Part shown: positions 1-10,390 of the stretch, one piece after another | Numbering within the stretch: the first letter of the stretch is position 1 | Layout: each line of letters starts with the position of its first letter | DNA from: Borrelia hermsii DAH | Lineage (GTDB): Bacteria; Spirochaetota; Spirochaetia; Borreliales; Borreliaceae | DNA: 64,000 nucleotides | Reading direction: 5' to 3' | Assembly (NCBI RefSeq): GCF_023035675.1 | Contig: NZ_CP073136.1 | Span: 620,001 to 684,000, forward strand | Made by a program: the position numbers and the translations under genes | The notes under the pieces: generated by a model | What the model was told of the DNA's origin: nothing | Databases searched by the model: none | Seen by the model: only the letters and a program-made list of their open reading frames with translations

Positions 1-621
1 TTTTAGTTTTTCACTTTTAATGATATGGACTAAATAATAAAAAATGATATAAATTAGGTAAAAATGTAGACCAGATACCACTAAGATATGTGATATGCCT
101 GCTTTTTGAAATAAATTACTCTCGTATTTTGTTATATTTGATTTATTGTTTGTTAGAATTGCTTTTGAAAAGTGAGAATATTTGATGCTGATTGAGTTTA
201 AAAACTGATTTATTAGTTTATTGTATTTTTCCCTAAGCTTTACTAGCAGCGGTCTTTTAATAAGTTGCATTTTCTTATTTTGAATTTTGACGATATCTCC
301 GATTTTGTATTTGTCTTCAATATTTTTGAATATGAATTTATATTTTTTCCCAAATCCATCTATTGATTCAATTTTGGTATTTGAGTATTTTTCAAAATAG
401 GTAATGTTTGTTATTTGATAAACATTATCTTCAAGTCTTTTAAAGTTTAGACTAATCTCAAAGATGATCAGAAAACTTATACTAATCATGAATGTGAGTG
501 ACAAATGGGCATTTCTTTTGATTAAGAAAATTAACATTAAGATTAGATTTAAATATATTGGATTTAGTCTTAAGTAATATCTTATGAATAAATTTAATGC
601 ACTTATGATAAACAATAAAAT
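1..621 (-). CDS. comEC: ComEC/Rec2-like competence membrane protein, N-terminal 207 codons (runs off the left edge)
   Basis: Reverse-strand translation is open from position 621 to 1. It shows an N-terminal hydrophobic stretch, a soluble segment (GDIVKIQNKKMQ, as in the OB-like domain) and then QKAGISHILVVSGLHF near codons 170-187, the signature that opens the ComEC competence domain (consensus AGxxHLLAISGLH), followed by a membrane segment. ComEC forms the inner-membrane channel for incoming single-stranded DNA in naturally competent bacteria. The first in-frame ATG is only at 537; a GTG at 621 preceded by AAGAGA is my preferred start. No DNA-uptake pilus genes are visible here, so the role in this organism is unknown. 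I recall BB_0591 at this spot. Whether the C-terminal metallo-beta-lactamase domain exists cannot be seen. Confidence 0.75.
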   Translation of the reverse strand, partial: MLLFIISALNLFIRYYLRLNPIYLNLILMLIFLIKRNAHLSLTFMISISFLIIFEISLNFKRLEDNVYQITNITYFEKYSNTKIESIDGFGKKYKFIFKNIEDKYKIGDIVKIQNKKMQLIKRPLLVKLREKYNKLINQFLNSISIKYSHFSKAILTNNKSNITKYESNLFQKAGISHILVVSGLHFYLIYIIFYYLVHIIKSEKLK

Positions 622-703
622 CACTAAGAATCTCTTTTTAAGAAGTATATTTTAAATATATCAAAAATATATCAGATCATTTTTAGATTAATTATTATAA
701 AGT

Positions 704-733
704 TTGACAATCTTATATTTATGTATCTATAAT
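704..733 (+). promoter_or_regulatory. Consensus sigma-70 promoter of the CAAX protease gene
   Basis: TTGACA at 704-709 and TATAAT at 728-733 with an 18-bp spacer, both perfect hexamers. The predicted transcription start (6-7 nt after the -10 box) falls on or next to the ATG at 739, so the message would have little or no leader. Confidence 0.7.
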
Positions 734-738
734 TTATT

Positions 739-1446
739 ATGACATTATTAAATAAATACCCTTTAAGGTATGCTTGTTTGGAGATTTTATTATCTTATTT
801 TATAGTTTCTCGTATTTCTCCTTTTGATTATGTTGGCGTTGATCTTTGGAATTTTAGTATAAACCATTATTATTATTGGTTATATAGTGCTTTTTTAATT
901 ATTTTCATTATATATTTTGCTAAATTAACAAGTTCTTATGATTTTAGAGATGAGTTTTTTATTCCTGAATTTAAGCCCATTTTTATTTGTCAAGCATTTT
1001 TAATTTTTGTCAAGTTGCTTATTTATATTTTTTTTCTATTGATTATTTTATGTTTATGTATTTTGTATTGTTTCCCAGAATCATTGCGATTGTGGGTTGA
1101 AGCGGGTAGCTCTGGTTTTATGTGGAATATAGGCAGTAAGCAATCACTTGCTTTAATGGTTATTACTTCTCTTTTTACAGGAGGAGTTGAAGAATTGTTT
1201 TACAGGGCTTTTATTATTACTAAACTTAAACAGGTAGGGGTTGCTTCATTAATTGCAGCTTTTCTTGGTAGTATTATTTTTGCTTATGGACATTTTTATT
1301 ATGGATTTATTGGGTTTTTCTTTGCATTAATTTTTGGGGGGATTTTATCCTATATATATTTGACACATAAGAATATATATTATTCGGTTTTTGTTCATAG
1401 TTTTTATAATATCTTTGTTAGTGTGTTGCTTTTTTTGTTAAATTAG
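739..1446 (+). CDS. CPBP (CAAX/Abi) family intramembrane metalloprotease
   Basis: A 235-aa multi-pass membrane protein. The three family motifs are all present: EELFYRAF (EExxxR) near residue 150, FAYGHFYYG (conserved His) near 182, and VHSFYNIF (HxxxN) near the C-terminus. Members are membrane-embedded glutamate-type metallopeptidases, some acting on prenylated proteins or involved in bacteriocin immunity; the substrate here is unknown. It sits 13 bp upstream of the acyl-CoA ligase gene and is probably co-transcribed. There is no Shine-Dalgarno sequence before the ATG. An in-frame TTG at 778 preceded by AAGG (765-768) is an alternative start giving 222 aa. Confidence 0.75.
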   Translation: MTLLNKYPLRYACLEILLSYFIVSRISPFDYVGVDLWNFSINHYYYWLYSAFLIIFIIYFAKLTSSYDFRDEFFIPEFKPIFICQAFLIFVKLLIYIFFLLIILCLCILYCFPESLRLWVEAGSSGFMWNIGSKQSLALMVITSLFTGGVEELFYRAFIITKLKQVGVASLIAAFLGSIIFAYGHFYYGFIGFFFALIFGGILSYIYLTHKNIYYSVFVHSFYNIFVSVLLFLLN

Positions 1447-1459
1447 TTAAGGAGGATTT

Positions 1460-3391
1460 ATGCTGGATACTATACCTAAGCGCTTTAGGGAGATTGTGGG
1501 ATTTTATGGTGATCTTGATATTTTTATTTATAAAGAGAATGAGTCTAAAGATTTTAAGAAACAGATATACTCTGATTTTTGGAATGAAGTTAAGAGGGCT
1601 GGATCTGGTCTTTTGCATTATGGGATTAAGAAAGGCGATAGAGTAGCTCTTATTTCTGATTCAAGAAGAGAGTGGATAATTATTGATATTGCTGTTATGA
1701 GCTTAGGATGTATTGATGTTCCAAGGGGTAATGATTCGTCTGATGATGAGTTAGCTTATATTATTAATCATTCTGAGTCTAGTTTTGTCTTTGTGGAGAA
1801 TGCTAAACAGCTTCAAAAAATCATTGCTAAAAAACACGAGCTTAAATTTGTTAAACATGTTGTTGTTATTGATGATGATAAGCTTTATGAAGATAAATTG
1901 GGAAATATTACAATAATCTCTTATAAGAAATTATTGAGTGTGGGGTATGATTATTTAAAAGATAATCCTAAAATGTTTGATTCTGAGCTTGAAAAGGTTT
2001 CTGGAAAAGATATTGCTACTATAATATATACTTCAGGAACGACAGGATTGCCAAAGGGCGTTGTGCTTCGTCATGAATCTTTTATTTTTCAACTAGATAG
2101 GATTTCTAATTACTTACCAACACTTGAACCAGGGAAAATCATGATATCTATTCTTCCTCTTTGGCATTCATTTGAGAGAAGTTGTGAATATATAGTTACT
2201 CTTAATGGTATAGCAGTTGCTTATTCAAAGCCTATTGGGCCTATTTTACTTAAAGATTTTGCGACTTTAAATCCCCATGCAATTATTTCTGTTCCAAGGA
2301 TTTGGGAAGGCATAAGGATTGGTATTATTAAAAGAGTATCAGAGTCATTTTTAAAGAGAATTTTATTTAATGTTTTCTTAAAAGTGGGAATCATTTATGT
2401 AAAGCTTAAGGAAAAATTTTTGGGATTTGTTCCTGTTTATAAGAAGTCGAATTTTGTAGTTTCGTTTTTTATGAAGGTTATTTATCTTGCTGGATTAATT
2501 TTGATTTTGCCTTTTAAATTTTTAGGATATGTTTTGGTTTTTAGAAAGATCAAGAAGGCACTTGGTAAAAGATTTGAATTTGGTATTTCTGGTGGGGGAG
2601 CTTTGGTAGATTATGTTGATTATTTTTTCAAAGCTGTAGGTATTGTAGTGCTTGAGGGTTATGGTCTTACAGAAACGGGACCTGTTTTAAGTGTAAGATG
2701 TCTAAGACGTCCTGTTGCAAATACTGTTGGTCCTTTGTTGCCCGATGTTGAATATAGAGTAGTTGATAGTGATGGTAATGCTTTACCTCCTGGTGAGAAA
2801 GGTGAACTTTGGGTAAGATCTCCTCAGGTTATGAGTGGTTATTTTAAAGATGAGGCTACAACAAGGGAAGTTTTAACAAGAGATGGTTGGTTTAAGACGG
2901 GGGATTTAGTTTGTGCAACAATGAACAATGAAATTTCAATTGTTGGAAGAACTAAAGATACAATTGTGTTAAGAGGTGGAGAAAATATTGAGCCTGAGCC
3001 TATTGAGAGAGCTTTATCAAAGTCTGTGTTTATTGAGAGTGTTGTGGTTGTCGGTCAAGATCAGAAGTTTTTAGGAGCTATTATTGTCCCTAATTTTGAA
3101 GTTCTTGAGAAGTGGGCTGGTTCTAATGGAGTATTATTTTCTTCTCGTGATGATTTATTATCTAATGAGTCTGTTAACAAACTTTATTCTAAATGTATTT
3201 CAGATATAGTAAATCCTAAGTCTGGGTTTAAGAACTTTGATAGAATCGTTGGATTTGTTTTATTAAAAGATTCTTTTGTTGTTGGTGAGGAGCTTACTAA
3301 TACTCTTAAGCTTAAGAGATATTACATATTTGAGAAATATCATAAAAAGATAATGTCAATATTTAACAAGGATGACTGTGAGCTATTATGA
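1460..3391 (+). CDS. fadD: Long-chain fatty-acid-CoA ligase (AMP-forming)
   Basis: A 643-aa ANL-superfamily enzyme that activates fatty acids to acyl-CoA with ATP. The P-loop-like TIIYTSGTTGLPKG lies near residue 185, GYGLTETGP near 400, then FKTGDL and a lysine-bearing C-terminal subdomain. A hydrophobic insertion around residues 310-360 suggests membrane association, as in many long-chain ligases. Borrelia lack beta-oxidation and fatty-acid synthesis, so the likely use is feeding scavenged host fatty acids into lipids (inference). Start at 1460 is supported by AAGGAGG about 7 nt upstream. It is the second gene of a two-gene unit with the CAAX protease, ending at a hairpin terminator. Confidence 0.9.
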   Translation: MLDTIPKRFREIVGFYGDLDIFIYKENESKDFKKQIYSDFWNEVKRAGSGLLHYGIKKGDRVALISDSRREWIIIDIAVMSLGCIDVPRGNDSSDDELAYIINHSESSFVFVENAKQLQKIIAKKHELKFVKHVVVIDDDKLYEDKLGNITIISYKKLLSVGYDYLKDNPKMFDSELEKVSGKDIATIIYTSGTTGLPKGVVLRHESFIFQLDRISNYLPTLEPGKIMISILPLWHSFERSCEYIVTLNGIAVAYSKPIGPILLKDFATLNPHAIISVPRIWEGIRIGIIKRVSESFLKRILFNVFLKVGIIYVKLKEKFLGFVPVYKKSNFVVSFFMKVIYLAGLILILPFKFLGYVLVFRKIKKALGKRFEFGISGGGALVDYVDYFFKAVGIVVLEGYGLTETGPVLSVRCLRRPVANTVGPLLPDVEYRVVDSDGNALPPGEKGELWVRSPQVMSGYFKDEATTREVLTRDGWFKTGDLVCATMNNEISIVGRTKDTIVLRGGENIEPEPIERALSKSVFIESVVVVGQDQKFLGAIIVPNFEVLEKWAGSNGVLFSSRDDLLSNESVNKLYSKCISDIVNPKSGFKNFDRIVGFVLLKDSFVVGEELTNTLKLKRYYIFEKYHKKIMSIFNKDDCELL

Positions 3392-3399
3392 TGTAGACT

Positions 3400-3433
3400 T
3401 GTAAATTTAAATTTTTCAAATTTACATCTTTTT
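3400..3433 (+). terminator. Rho-independent terminator after fadD
   Basis: Arms TGTAAATTT (3400-3408) and AAATTTACA (3418-3426) with a 9-nt loop, followed by TCTTTTT. It overlaps the stop codon of the convergent argS gene and may act on both strands. Confidence 0.6.
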
Positions 3434-5176
3434 CATGTAGGGAATGTTAAGTAAATGCATACAGTTTTTTATTGTTTGTAGAACTGCTTTTGATAAATCA
3501 ATTCTTGCATGTGTAAGTTCAGGTTTATTTTTATCTATTATTTTCGTGTCTTGATAGTATGTACTGAAGCTTTTTGCAAGCAAATAAGAATAGTTGGCTA
3601 TTACTGAAGGATTACGATCTTTTGAAGCTTTAATTATATGTTCCTCAAATTCAGAGATAATCTTAATTATTTCCCATTCATTTTCATTTACTAAGAGATC
3701 AAAATTAATAGTTTCGTTAGATAAGTTTAATTCATCATATTTTTCAAGTATGCTATTAATTCTTGCGCCTACATATTGAATGTATGGACCTGAATTTCCA
3801 GTAAATGATAAACTTTCTTCTTTATTAAATAATATATCTTTGTGTATTGCCGTTTTGAGTAGATAGTAATGAATAGCTCCTAATGATATATTTAATGCTA
3901 TTTCTTGGTAATCTTTTTTATCTGAATTTCTCTTTTTTATTTCTAGTATAATTGATTCACTTAAATCATGAATTAGATTGTCAGCATCAATTACATTGCC
4001 TTCTCTTGATTTCATTTTGCCTTCAGGTAGGTTGACCATGCCATATGATAAGTGCACTAGATTATTTTCTTTTGTAATTCCTAATTTATTTGCAACGTAA
4101 AATAAAGTTTTAAAATGGTGAATTTGTTCACTTCCAACTACATAAATCATTTCATCGAAATCAAATTCATTTTTTCTAGTTACTATATTCCCTAAATCTT
4201 GGGTTAGATAAATGGATGTACCATTAGCCCTTAAGAGTACTTTCTGTTTGAATTGTTGCTCAGAGATTTCATTCTTTTCTGTAGGTATATCAATACATAT
4301 TGCCCCATCTTCTCTTTTATAGCATAAACCTTCTTCTAATCCTTTAAGTATAATTTCTCGTCCGATCTTAAATATTTCACTTTCAAGATAAATTTTATCG
4401 AATGTAATGTTTGTAAGCTTGTAGGTTGCTTTGATTCCTTCAATTGCCCATTGATTTAGTTTTTTCCAAAGTTGAACAGTCTTTTCATCTCCTTCTTCCC
4501 ATTTACATAACAACTGTTGTATTTCATCTTCTGCCATTTCATTATTTTTTGCATATTCGTTGTATTTTACATAAAAATCACCGATTAAATGATCTCCCTT
4601 TTTCAAGGAAAGTTCAGGGGTTGTATTGTTGCCAAATTTTTTGTAAGCAAGCATGGATTTGCAGATATGTGTTCCCCTATCATTTATCAAATTGATTTTT
4701 GTTACCTGAGCACCAGAAGCTTTTAGTATTCTTGATAAGCTTTCTCCAATAATATCATTTCTAAGATGTCCTATGTGCAATGGTTTGTTTGTATTTGGCG
4801 AAGAAAATTCTATTATTATTCTTTTGTTTTTAAGTACATTATTTATTCCATATTTTTCTTTCTGTTCATTTACTTTCTTGATTGTATCTTTAATGTACTC
4901 TTTTCTGTTGAATTTTATGTTTAAATAAGGTCCCATTGCTTTGGTTGCATATTTATCCCCAATCTGTTTGATTATTTCTTCAGTAATTATAGATGTATTG
5001 AGCTTTAAGATTTTGCTAAATTCAAATATTAGTATTGATAAATCCCCCAGTTCACTTTTTGGAGGTTTTTGCATGATTATATTTATTTCCTCTAATTTAA
5101 TACTTTCTCTTAATGCAAGCTCCTTTATTGTTTTGCTAATTATGTCTTTTAAATCTTTTTTTATTTTACTGTTCAT
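3422..5176 (-). CDS. argS: Arginyl-tRNA synthetase
   Basis: A 584-aa class I synthetase that charges tRNA-Arg. The ATP-binding HIGH motif is seen in [12 protein letters not shown] near residue 136. The KMSKS loop is the degenerate MKSREGN near residue 388, usual for ArgS, whose canonical lysine is often displaced. The C-terminal anticodon-binding domain contains [12 protein letters not shown] and ends MKKM. It is the last gene of a minus-strand unit after a chemoreceptor and a membrane protein; its start overlaps the end of the preceding gene by 11 bp, indicating translational coupling. Confidence 0.93.
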   Translation of the reverse strand: MNSKIKKDLKDIISKTIKELALRESIKLEEINIIMQKPPKSELGDLSILIFEFSKILKLNTSIITEEIIKQIGDKYATKAMGPYLNIKFNRKEYIKDTIKKVNEQKEKYGINNVLKNKRIIIEFSSPNTNKPLHIGHLRNDIIGESLSRILKASGAQVTKINLINDRGTHICKSMLAYKKFGNNTTPELSLKKGDHLIGDFYVKYNEYAKNNEMAEDEIQQLLCKWEEGDEKTVQLWKKLNQWAIEGIKATYKLTNITFDKIYLESEIFKIGREIILKGLEEGLCYKREDGAICIDIPTEKNEISEQQFKQKVLLRANGTSIYLTQDLGNIVTRKNEFDFDEMIYVVGSEQIHHFKTLFYVANKLGITKENNLVHLSYGMVNLPEGKMKSREGNVIDADNLIHDLSESIILEIKKRNSDKKDYQEIALNISLGAIHYYLLKTAIHKDILFNKEESLSFTGNSGPYIQYVGARINSILEKYDELNLSNETINFDLLVNENEWEIIKIISEFEEHIIKASKDRNPSVIANYSYLLAKSFSTYYQDTKIIDKNKPELTHARIDLSKAVLQTIKNCMHLLNIPYMKKM

Positions 5177-5759
5177 TCTTTTTCCCTTTAATATTTATCA
5201 ATATGTTAATTGAGAGAAAGATTAGGGATGCTGCTAGAAAAACATTTGAGCTATAAGCTTGAGTTTTTATTATATTACTATCTTTAATGATCGATAATTT
5301 AATATTGAAAAGCTGTAAGCTACCAGTATTTAGTATTTCTCTAAATACTGAAATTATTGCACTTAGTGATATGAATGTTATTATTGGTAATTTGGAGTAT
5401 TTTAATATGCTTAATTGATCTTTTAAACCTTTAAAAGGTTCATTTTTGTGAAATGAAATTATTATAACTATTAAAATGGGGATTGAAAATCTTGAGTTTT
5501 CATAAAGAGTAGGAGTTACGTAGTACATAAATAGGTAAGTTAAACTGGTAACAATTCCTATTGTTAATAGATAGATTATTAATATTTGATTTCTTAATCC
5601 TATTTGTTTAATAATCATTGCTGGAAGTAAAATACATAGTGAAATCCAAATTGATATTATGGTTCCTTCTAAGAAATTTTTTGTATAGGAAAAAATTGGA
5701 AATAACATTAGGGATGTTTTTAAATATTTGTCGGTTATATAAAATGTTTTATTATGCAT
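5166..5759 (-). CDS. Small membrane protein resembling RnfA/RnfE/NqrD subunits
   Basis: A 197-aa protein with about six hydrophobic segments. Two stretches resemble the Rnf/Nqr membrane-subunit family: [15 protein letters not shown] (compare SPTLYxxLGIFLPLI in RnfA) and [15 protein letters not shown] (compare xIREILGSGTLFG in RnfE/NqrD). In other bacteria these subunits belong to ion-pumping ferredoxin/NADH oxidoreductases. No other Rnf or Nqr gene is visible here, and Borrelia are not known to have a respiratory chain, so function is open. It lies between a chemoreceptor gene (15 bp gap) and argS (11 bp overlap). I recall the B31 counterpart as hypothetical BB_0595. Confidence 0.6.
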   Translation of the reverse strand: MHNKTFYITDKYLKTSLMLFPIFSYTKNFLEGTIISIWISLCILLPAMIIKQIGLRNQILIIYLLTIGIVTSLTYLFMYYVTPTLYENSRFSIPILIVIIISFHKNEPFKGLKDQLSILKYSKLPIITFISLSAIISVFREILNTGSLQLFNIKLSIIKDSNIIKTQAYSSNVFLAASLIFLSINILINIKGKKNEQ

Positions 5760-5774
5760 AAGATTTACCTTTAG

Positions 5775-8003
5775 CTATTTTGTTTTAAATTGATTTGTAT
5801 CTGTGTTAATTTCTGTAATATGGTTTGAATTTGTTGTTCCAAAAGTTTTGATGCTCTCAACTGCTTCTATTAGTTTTTTGATTTCTTCTTTTAGTCCCCT
5901 CATTGAATTTGAAACAGTGACATTAATTTCTTCTAAAACAGAAACTGCATTGATTATCTCTTTATTGCCTCTAAACATTTCATTTGAGCCTATTTTTACC
6001 TCATATGTTATTTCTCTCATTGTGTTTAAAGCTTTTAAAATTTCTTGGCTACCAATTGATTGTTCTTGCATGGTGTGATTGATTTCTTCTATGACTTGAA
6101 CTACGAGGTTGATTGAGTTGAATATCTGATTGAAGGCTTTATTTGTTAATTCTGATGTTTTTACTGTCTGATTGATTGAATCCATTATTTCATTTATTGA
6201 TGCTGCAACTGATTCTGATTGTGAAGTGACTTGTTCTGCAAGGTCTTTGATCTCTTCTGCAACGATTGCAAAACCCTTTCCAGCTTCCCCAGCATGAGAC
6301 GCTTCGATGGCAGCATTCATTGATAGTAAGTTGGTTTGACTTGCAATAGATGATATTAATGCATTAGCTTCTTGCAGTCTAGTTGAATTTTTGTAAATAT
6401 CTTTAATTTGCATTATAATTTCTTCTTGCTTTTTTCTCCCATCATCGGAAAACATTTTAAGCTCTTCTGTGCTTTTTGCAGCTTTTTGTGTTATTTCTGT
6501 GACTGATTGTATGCTTCCTATCATCTCTTCAATAGCTGAGGATGATTCTTCAACGCTTGCAGCTTGAGTTTCAATTGAATTGTCAAGTGATGCAATATTT
6601 TTAGATAAATTTTCTATTGTATTTGTTGTATTTGAAATAAATTCGACTTGTTTTTCTATTTCTCCTTGTGTTTTTTCTATATACTTATTTGAGTTTGTTA
6701 TTGTATCGTAGGCTTTATTTATTTCATTAAAAAGTAGGTCGCCATTGTCTTTCAATAATTTTACTCTGCCTTGTAGTGAGTTTATTACGTTTTTTAAGTT
6801 TTCAATGAAATGACCGAAATAATTTATTGTGGCACTTATTGAGTCTTTTCCTTTTGATTCAATCTTGATGGTTAGATCACCTTCTTTAACTTTTGGAATG
6901 ATCTGATTAAGCTTTTCTATTTTTGATATGATTAATTTTTTGATTGTGATTATCATGATTAATATAAATATTATTACGAGTAATATTATTATTGATATTG
7001 ATATCAATTTGATGTTATTAAGTTCATTTGAAAATATATTATTATAGTTCATTTGTATTGCTAAATACCAAGATGAAGATGCAAGTCTTGTTATGGAGAT
7101 TATGTTATTGTTGTAGCTAGTATTATAATTATTTTTTCTCTTAGTTATTGCATTGAGTAATGGAGTTGTTATTTTTGTATTATTTTCAAATAGACTATTT
7201 ATGGATAATTTTATAGGTTTAAGTGTTTCTTCGTTTTGTTCGCCAAAAATATCCCCTTGACTGTTGATTGCATATATCTTGAAGTAATGGTAGCTTTTGT
7301 GTTGGTTTCCTTTTTCTAATAAAGATCTCTCCAAAAGCATAAATATATTTTTTCTCAGTTGTTTTATCTGTTCTAGTATGTCTGCATATAAAACAATGTA
7401 TCCATCATGATTTATTATCATATCTTTTCCTGACTTTATGTTTTCATTACTTGTATTATGCAAATCGTTTTGATCTGGTTGAGGAATCTTGTAAAGCATT
7501 GGTATATAGGATTTATTATTTATTATTGTTAAATCTTGGTTTAATGTAAGCGTATGGTAGTTATCTGTATTATGACCCGTTTTCATTTCTTGTAATTTTA
7601 TGTGGGTATTTAGTCTTCTTGCATCGCTTGAATACAATATTTTTCCATTTTTATTTGTGTATTCTATTATTTTTATATAAGATGGAAATAAGCTTAATTG
7701 GTCTATAGATATTACATTTTTTACATGTTCACTTTTTTGTGTGCCTAAGTGTTGATTATAATGCTTAACAAAGTCATCAATAGCGATTAACATATTTCTT
7801 GTATCCCTAGAGAAGCTTTTTATCATGATGTTATTTACAAATTTTGTAAAGCTTTGAAGTTCTTTTGTTATTATTTTTCTGTACCCGTGATCTAATAGTA
7901 TGAAAATGGTCATGGCAATAATTATTGTATAGATTACAATAACAAGATTAAACTTATAAAAGAGAGTGGAACTAGAATGATTTCTTTTCACTTGAATCCT
8001 CAC
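5775..8003 (-). CDS. mcp: Methyl-accepting chemotaxis protein (transmembrane receptor)
   Basis: A 742-aa receptor: cytoplasmic start, TM1 near residues 18-40, a periplasmic sensing region of about 290 residues, TM2 near 328-352, a HAMP linker, and a coiled-coil signalling domain. The conserved hairpin tip ([17 protein letters not shown], then [15 protein letters not shown]) lies near residues 551-588 and docks CheA/CheW. The ligand is unknown; the periplasmic part looks Cache-like in length. It is divergently arranged with a second receptor across a 187-bp region, and heads a minus-strand unit with the RnfA/E-like gene and argS. I recall BB_0596 here. Confidence 0.92.
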   Translation of the reverse strand: MRIQVKRNHSSSTLFYKFNLVIVIYTIIIAMTIFILLDHGYRKIITKELQSFTKFVNNIMIKSFSRDTRNMLIAIDDFVKHYNQHLGTQKSEHVKNVISIDQLSLFPSYIKIIEYTNKNGKILYSSDARRLNTHIKLQEMKTGHNTDNYHTLTLNQDLTIINNKSYIPMLYKIPQPDQNDLHNTSNENIKSGKDMIINHDGYIVLYADILEQIKQLRKNIFMLLERSLLEKGNQHKSYHYFKIYAINSQGDIFGEQNEETLKPIKLSINSLFENNTKITTPLLNAITKRKNNYNTSYNNNIISITRLASSSWYLAIQMNYNNIFSNELNNIKLISISIIILLVIIFILIMIITIKKLIISKIEKLNQIIPKVKEGDLTIKIESKGKDSISATINYFGHFIENLKNVINSLQGRVKLLKDNGDLLFNEINKAYDTITNSNKYIEKTQGEIEKQVEFISNTTNTIENLSKNIASLDNSIETQAASVEESSSAIEEMIGSIQSVTEITQKAAKSTEELKMFSDDGRKKQEEIIMQIKDIYKNSTRLQEANALISSIASQTNLLSMNAAIEASHAGEAGKGFAIVAEEIKDLAEQVTSQSESVAASINEIMDSINQTVKTSELTNKAFNQIFNSINLVVQVIEEINHTMQEQSIGSQEILKALNTMREITYEVKIGSNEMFRGNKEIINAVSVLEEINVTVSNSMRGLKEEIKKLIEAVESIKTFGTTNSNHITEINTDTNQFKTK

Positions 8004-8039
8004 AAAACTTTTTACAAAATATTATAACTAACTAGTATT

Positions 8040-8093
8040 ATATACATTTTATTATATAATTATATACATATATTGAAATAATAAAATGTATAT
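8040..8093. repeat. 16-bp inverted repeat between the two divergent chemoreceptor genes
   Basis: Arms 8040-8055 (ATATACATTTTATTAT) and 8078-8093 are perfect reverse complements separated by 22 bp. The position between divergent promoters suits an operator or a cruciform, but the sequence is almost pure A/T, so chance is a real alternative. Confidence 0.5.
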
Positions 8094-8190
8094 TTTATTG
8101 AATATTTGTTGATTATTCATATGATATCATAATATTTTAACACAGCTTAAAAACTTTGTTTTTATGGGTTTAATTTTGGAGATTTTTTTT

Positions 8191-10389
8191 ATGAATGAGG
8201 ATTTGGTAAATGTTAAATTAAAAAATATGAGGTTTTCTCTCTATCTCATACTTTTTATTTTTATTTGCTTTGGTTTATTATTTTTAGGGCAAGCTTATTT
8301 AAACTATAGAAATAGGTATTTGGAGCGTGTTGAATCTGATTTTAAACTCTTTTCAAAGAATGTGGCTTTTCAGGTTAAAAACAAATATAATGGTGCTGTT
8401 GGTGTTTTAAAAAATCTTATTGCAAATGATAATGTTGTAAATGTTTTACGTAATGTTTCAAATGATTTTATTGCAAGTGTTGACTTGCGATTCATAGATT
8501 TAAGTACAAGTATTGCTCTATTTTTAAGCTCTAAGGGATTTAATGAGGCAAGCAAAGTTTTTCAGCATGTACCCCTTGAAGCGAATTCTTTAGAAGGAAT
8601 TTTTTACATTCCTGTTGGACAAAATGTTTTGATTTCAAATAAAAATTTTTCGTTCTTGGGTATAAATAACATTATTGAAAATTCTATTTACTTGGTTCCT
8701 GCAAAGAAACGTGTTGCGTATTATTCAAGCTATAAGAGAGTAAAAAACAGGCTTTATTCTGTTGTAAGTATGCCGGTTATAGATGATGATTCTGCAGTAT
8801 TGGGTGTGATCTGTTTTTTTGTTTGTTTTGACAATTTATTTAGTGATATTGCAAATCAATTTAATTCTTATCTTAAGTCTAGCAATAAACATTATGAATT
8901 TTTTGTGGTTGATAAGGAGTTTAATCCTTTATTTTTAAGTCTTAATGATTTAAATATTAATAATTTTGCAGAAAACTATGCAAGTAGTGTGTTAAGTAAG
9001 GTTATGGCTCTTACTAAAGAGAGTCCTAATATTTCCAGGGATATTTTAAAATATAAGACCTCTTCTTATTTTTTAAGTACTGCTCAGATTGATGGAAATG
9101 GAGTTCAAGGTATCATTTTGAATATGAGCTATCTTCCTCTTAGATTCCAATCGAATGCAATATTTTTCTTAGGGTTTATATTTTTTGTTTATCTGATTAT
9201 ATTTTATCTTTATAATAGATTCATTTTGCCCTTTATTAGAGATTTTAGGATGCTGATTAACTATAAAAAGGAAAGAGAGGACATTCTGAGTCTCGAGTCT
9301 GTTTTAGAAGTTAAATATAAATCTTTTATTTTTTCTTACATTAGTGCTGAATTTGATAGTTTATTTTCAAAAACTACTAATGTTAACAATAGCATTAAGG
9401 CTTATGTACAGGAATTGAGGAAGTGTTTAGCTGAGATAAGCATACCCGCAGAAAGTATAGATAAAATGCATAATAGTCTTGCTACTTACGATAGAATGGG
9501 AGATGCTTTTTCTAAGTTTGAGAAATCAATTATAAATATTTTAAAGGATTTTGAGTCAATATCTAATCCAATTAGTGAGCATAGTAAAAATATATTGGAT
9601 ATTGCTACTAGATTTGAAGAGAATGCTAATGTTTTTTATGGAATAGATAAGAATTTAGAGGTTTTTAGTAAGGTTGTTGCATCAAATTCTGCAAGTATTG
9701 ATGATGTAAAGAATAAGGTTGTTGAATTGAATTCTATTTTTGAGAATATTAATAAAAATTTTTCTGAACTTTTATCTCAGACTAATAATCTTCAGAGTGC
9801 AAATAAGCTTTTAGTGTTAATATCGGCTCAGACTAATATGCTTGCAATGAATGCAGCCATTGAAGCTGCCAAGGCTGGAGATGCTGGTAAGAGTTTTGCT
9901 GTTGTTGCAGAGGAGATTAGAAAACTTGCTATTAATTCTGGAAAGTATTCGACAACTATTAAGGATGAGCTTAAAATGGTTAATAATATTATTTCAGTTA
10001 TAAGTTCAGAGATTGATGCTATTTATAAGGATTTTATTGACATCCAGGATAATATTAATAATAACTCTGTGCAGCATGAGAGAATTAATGTTACCCTTGC
10101 TAAACATGTAAAGGAAATTGAAGAATTTAAAGATAAATATTTGTCCCATGATATCAAGATTAAAGATACTAAGAACATGTGCAAGGAGATATTTAATAGT
10201 TACTTTGTTATTAGTGGGAAGTTTAATAATTTAAATAATGATTTGGGTGAATTTGAGGTTTCTAAGATGAGTTTAGATGCATTAGAGTCTTTACGTGAAC
10301 ATATATCTTTGGTTAATGAATGTAGAGACAAAATTGCTAATATGAAAGATATTGTTGAAAATATTAATCATGAATTTTGGGGTATATAA
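8191..10389 (+). CDS. mcp: Methyl-accepting chemotaxis protein (transmembrane receptor)
   Basis: About 732 aa. TM1 is near residues 13-35, a periplasmic region follows to about 325, TM2 is near 326-350, and the signalling hairpin ([17 protein letters not shown], then [12 protein letters not shown]) lies near 545-580. I chose the ATG at 8191 because GGAG (8178-8181) sits 9 nt upstream; an in-frame ATG at 8164 lacks this. The sensory part is unlike its divergent neighbour, so the two probably read different ligands. The stop lies one base from the convergent murB stop, leaving no room for a separate terminator. I recall BB_0597 here. Confidence 0.92.
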   Translation: MNEDLVNVKLKNMRFSLYLILFIFICFGLLFLGQAYLNYRNRYLERVESDFKLFSKNVAFQVKNKYNGAVGVLKNLIANDNVVNVLRNVSNDFIASVDLRFIDLSTSIALFLSSKGFNEASKVFQHVPLEANSLEGIFYIPVGQNVLISNKNFSFLGINNIIENSIYLVPAKKRVAYYSSYKRVKNRLYSVVSMPVIDDDSAVLGVICFFVCFDNLFSDIANQFNSYLKSSNKHYEFFVVDKEFNPLFLSLNDLNINNFAENYASSVLSKVMALTKESPNISRDILKYKTSSYFLSTAQIDGNGVQGIILNMSYLPLRFQSNAIFFLGFIFFVYLIIFYLYNRFILPFIRDFRMLINYKKEREDILSLESVLEVKYKSFIFSYISAEFDSLFSKTTNVNNSIKAYVQELRKCLAEISIPAESIDKMHNSLATYDRMGDAFSKFEKSIINILKDFESISNPISEHSKNILDIATRFEENANVFYGIDKNLEVFSKVVASNSASIDDVKNKVVELNSIFENINKNFSELLSQTNNLQSANKLLVLISAQTNMLAMNAAIEAAKAGDAGKSFAVVAEEIRKLAINSGKYSTTIKDELKMVNNIISVISSEIDAIYKDFIDIQDNINNNSVQHERINVTLAKHVKEIEEFKDKYLSHDIKIKDTKNMCKEIFNSYFVISGKFNNLNNDLGEFEVSKMSLDALESLREHISLVNECRDKIANMKDIVENINHEFWGI

Positions 10390-10390
10390 C

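Noticed and set aside
2310..2560. Hydrophobic insertion in the acyl-CoA ligase as a sign of gene fusion
   Set aside because: Long-chain ligases of this family often carry such a membrane-associating segment, and the motifs before and after it are in register.
3998..4016. Missing KMSKS motif in argS as evidence of inactivation
   Set aside because: Many arginyl-tRNA synthetases lack the canonical motif; MKSREGN is a normal form.
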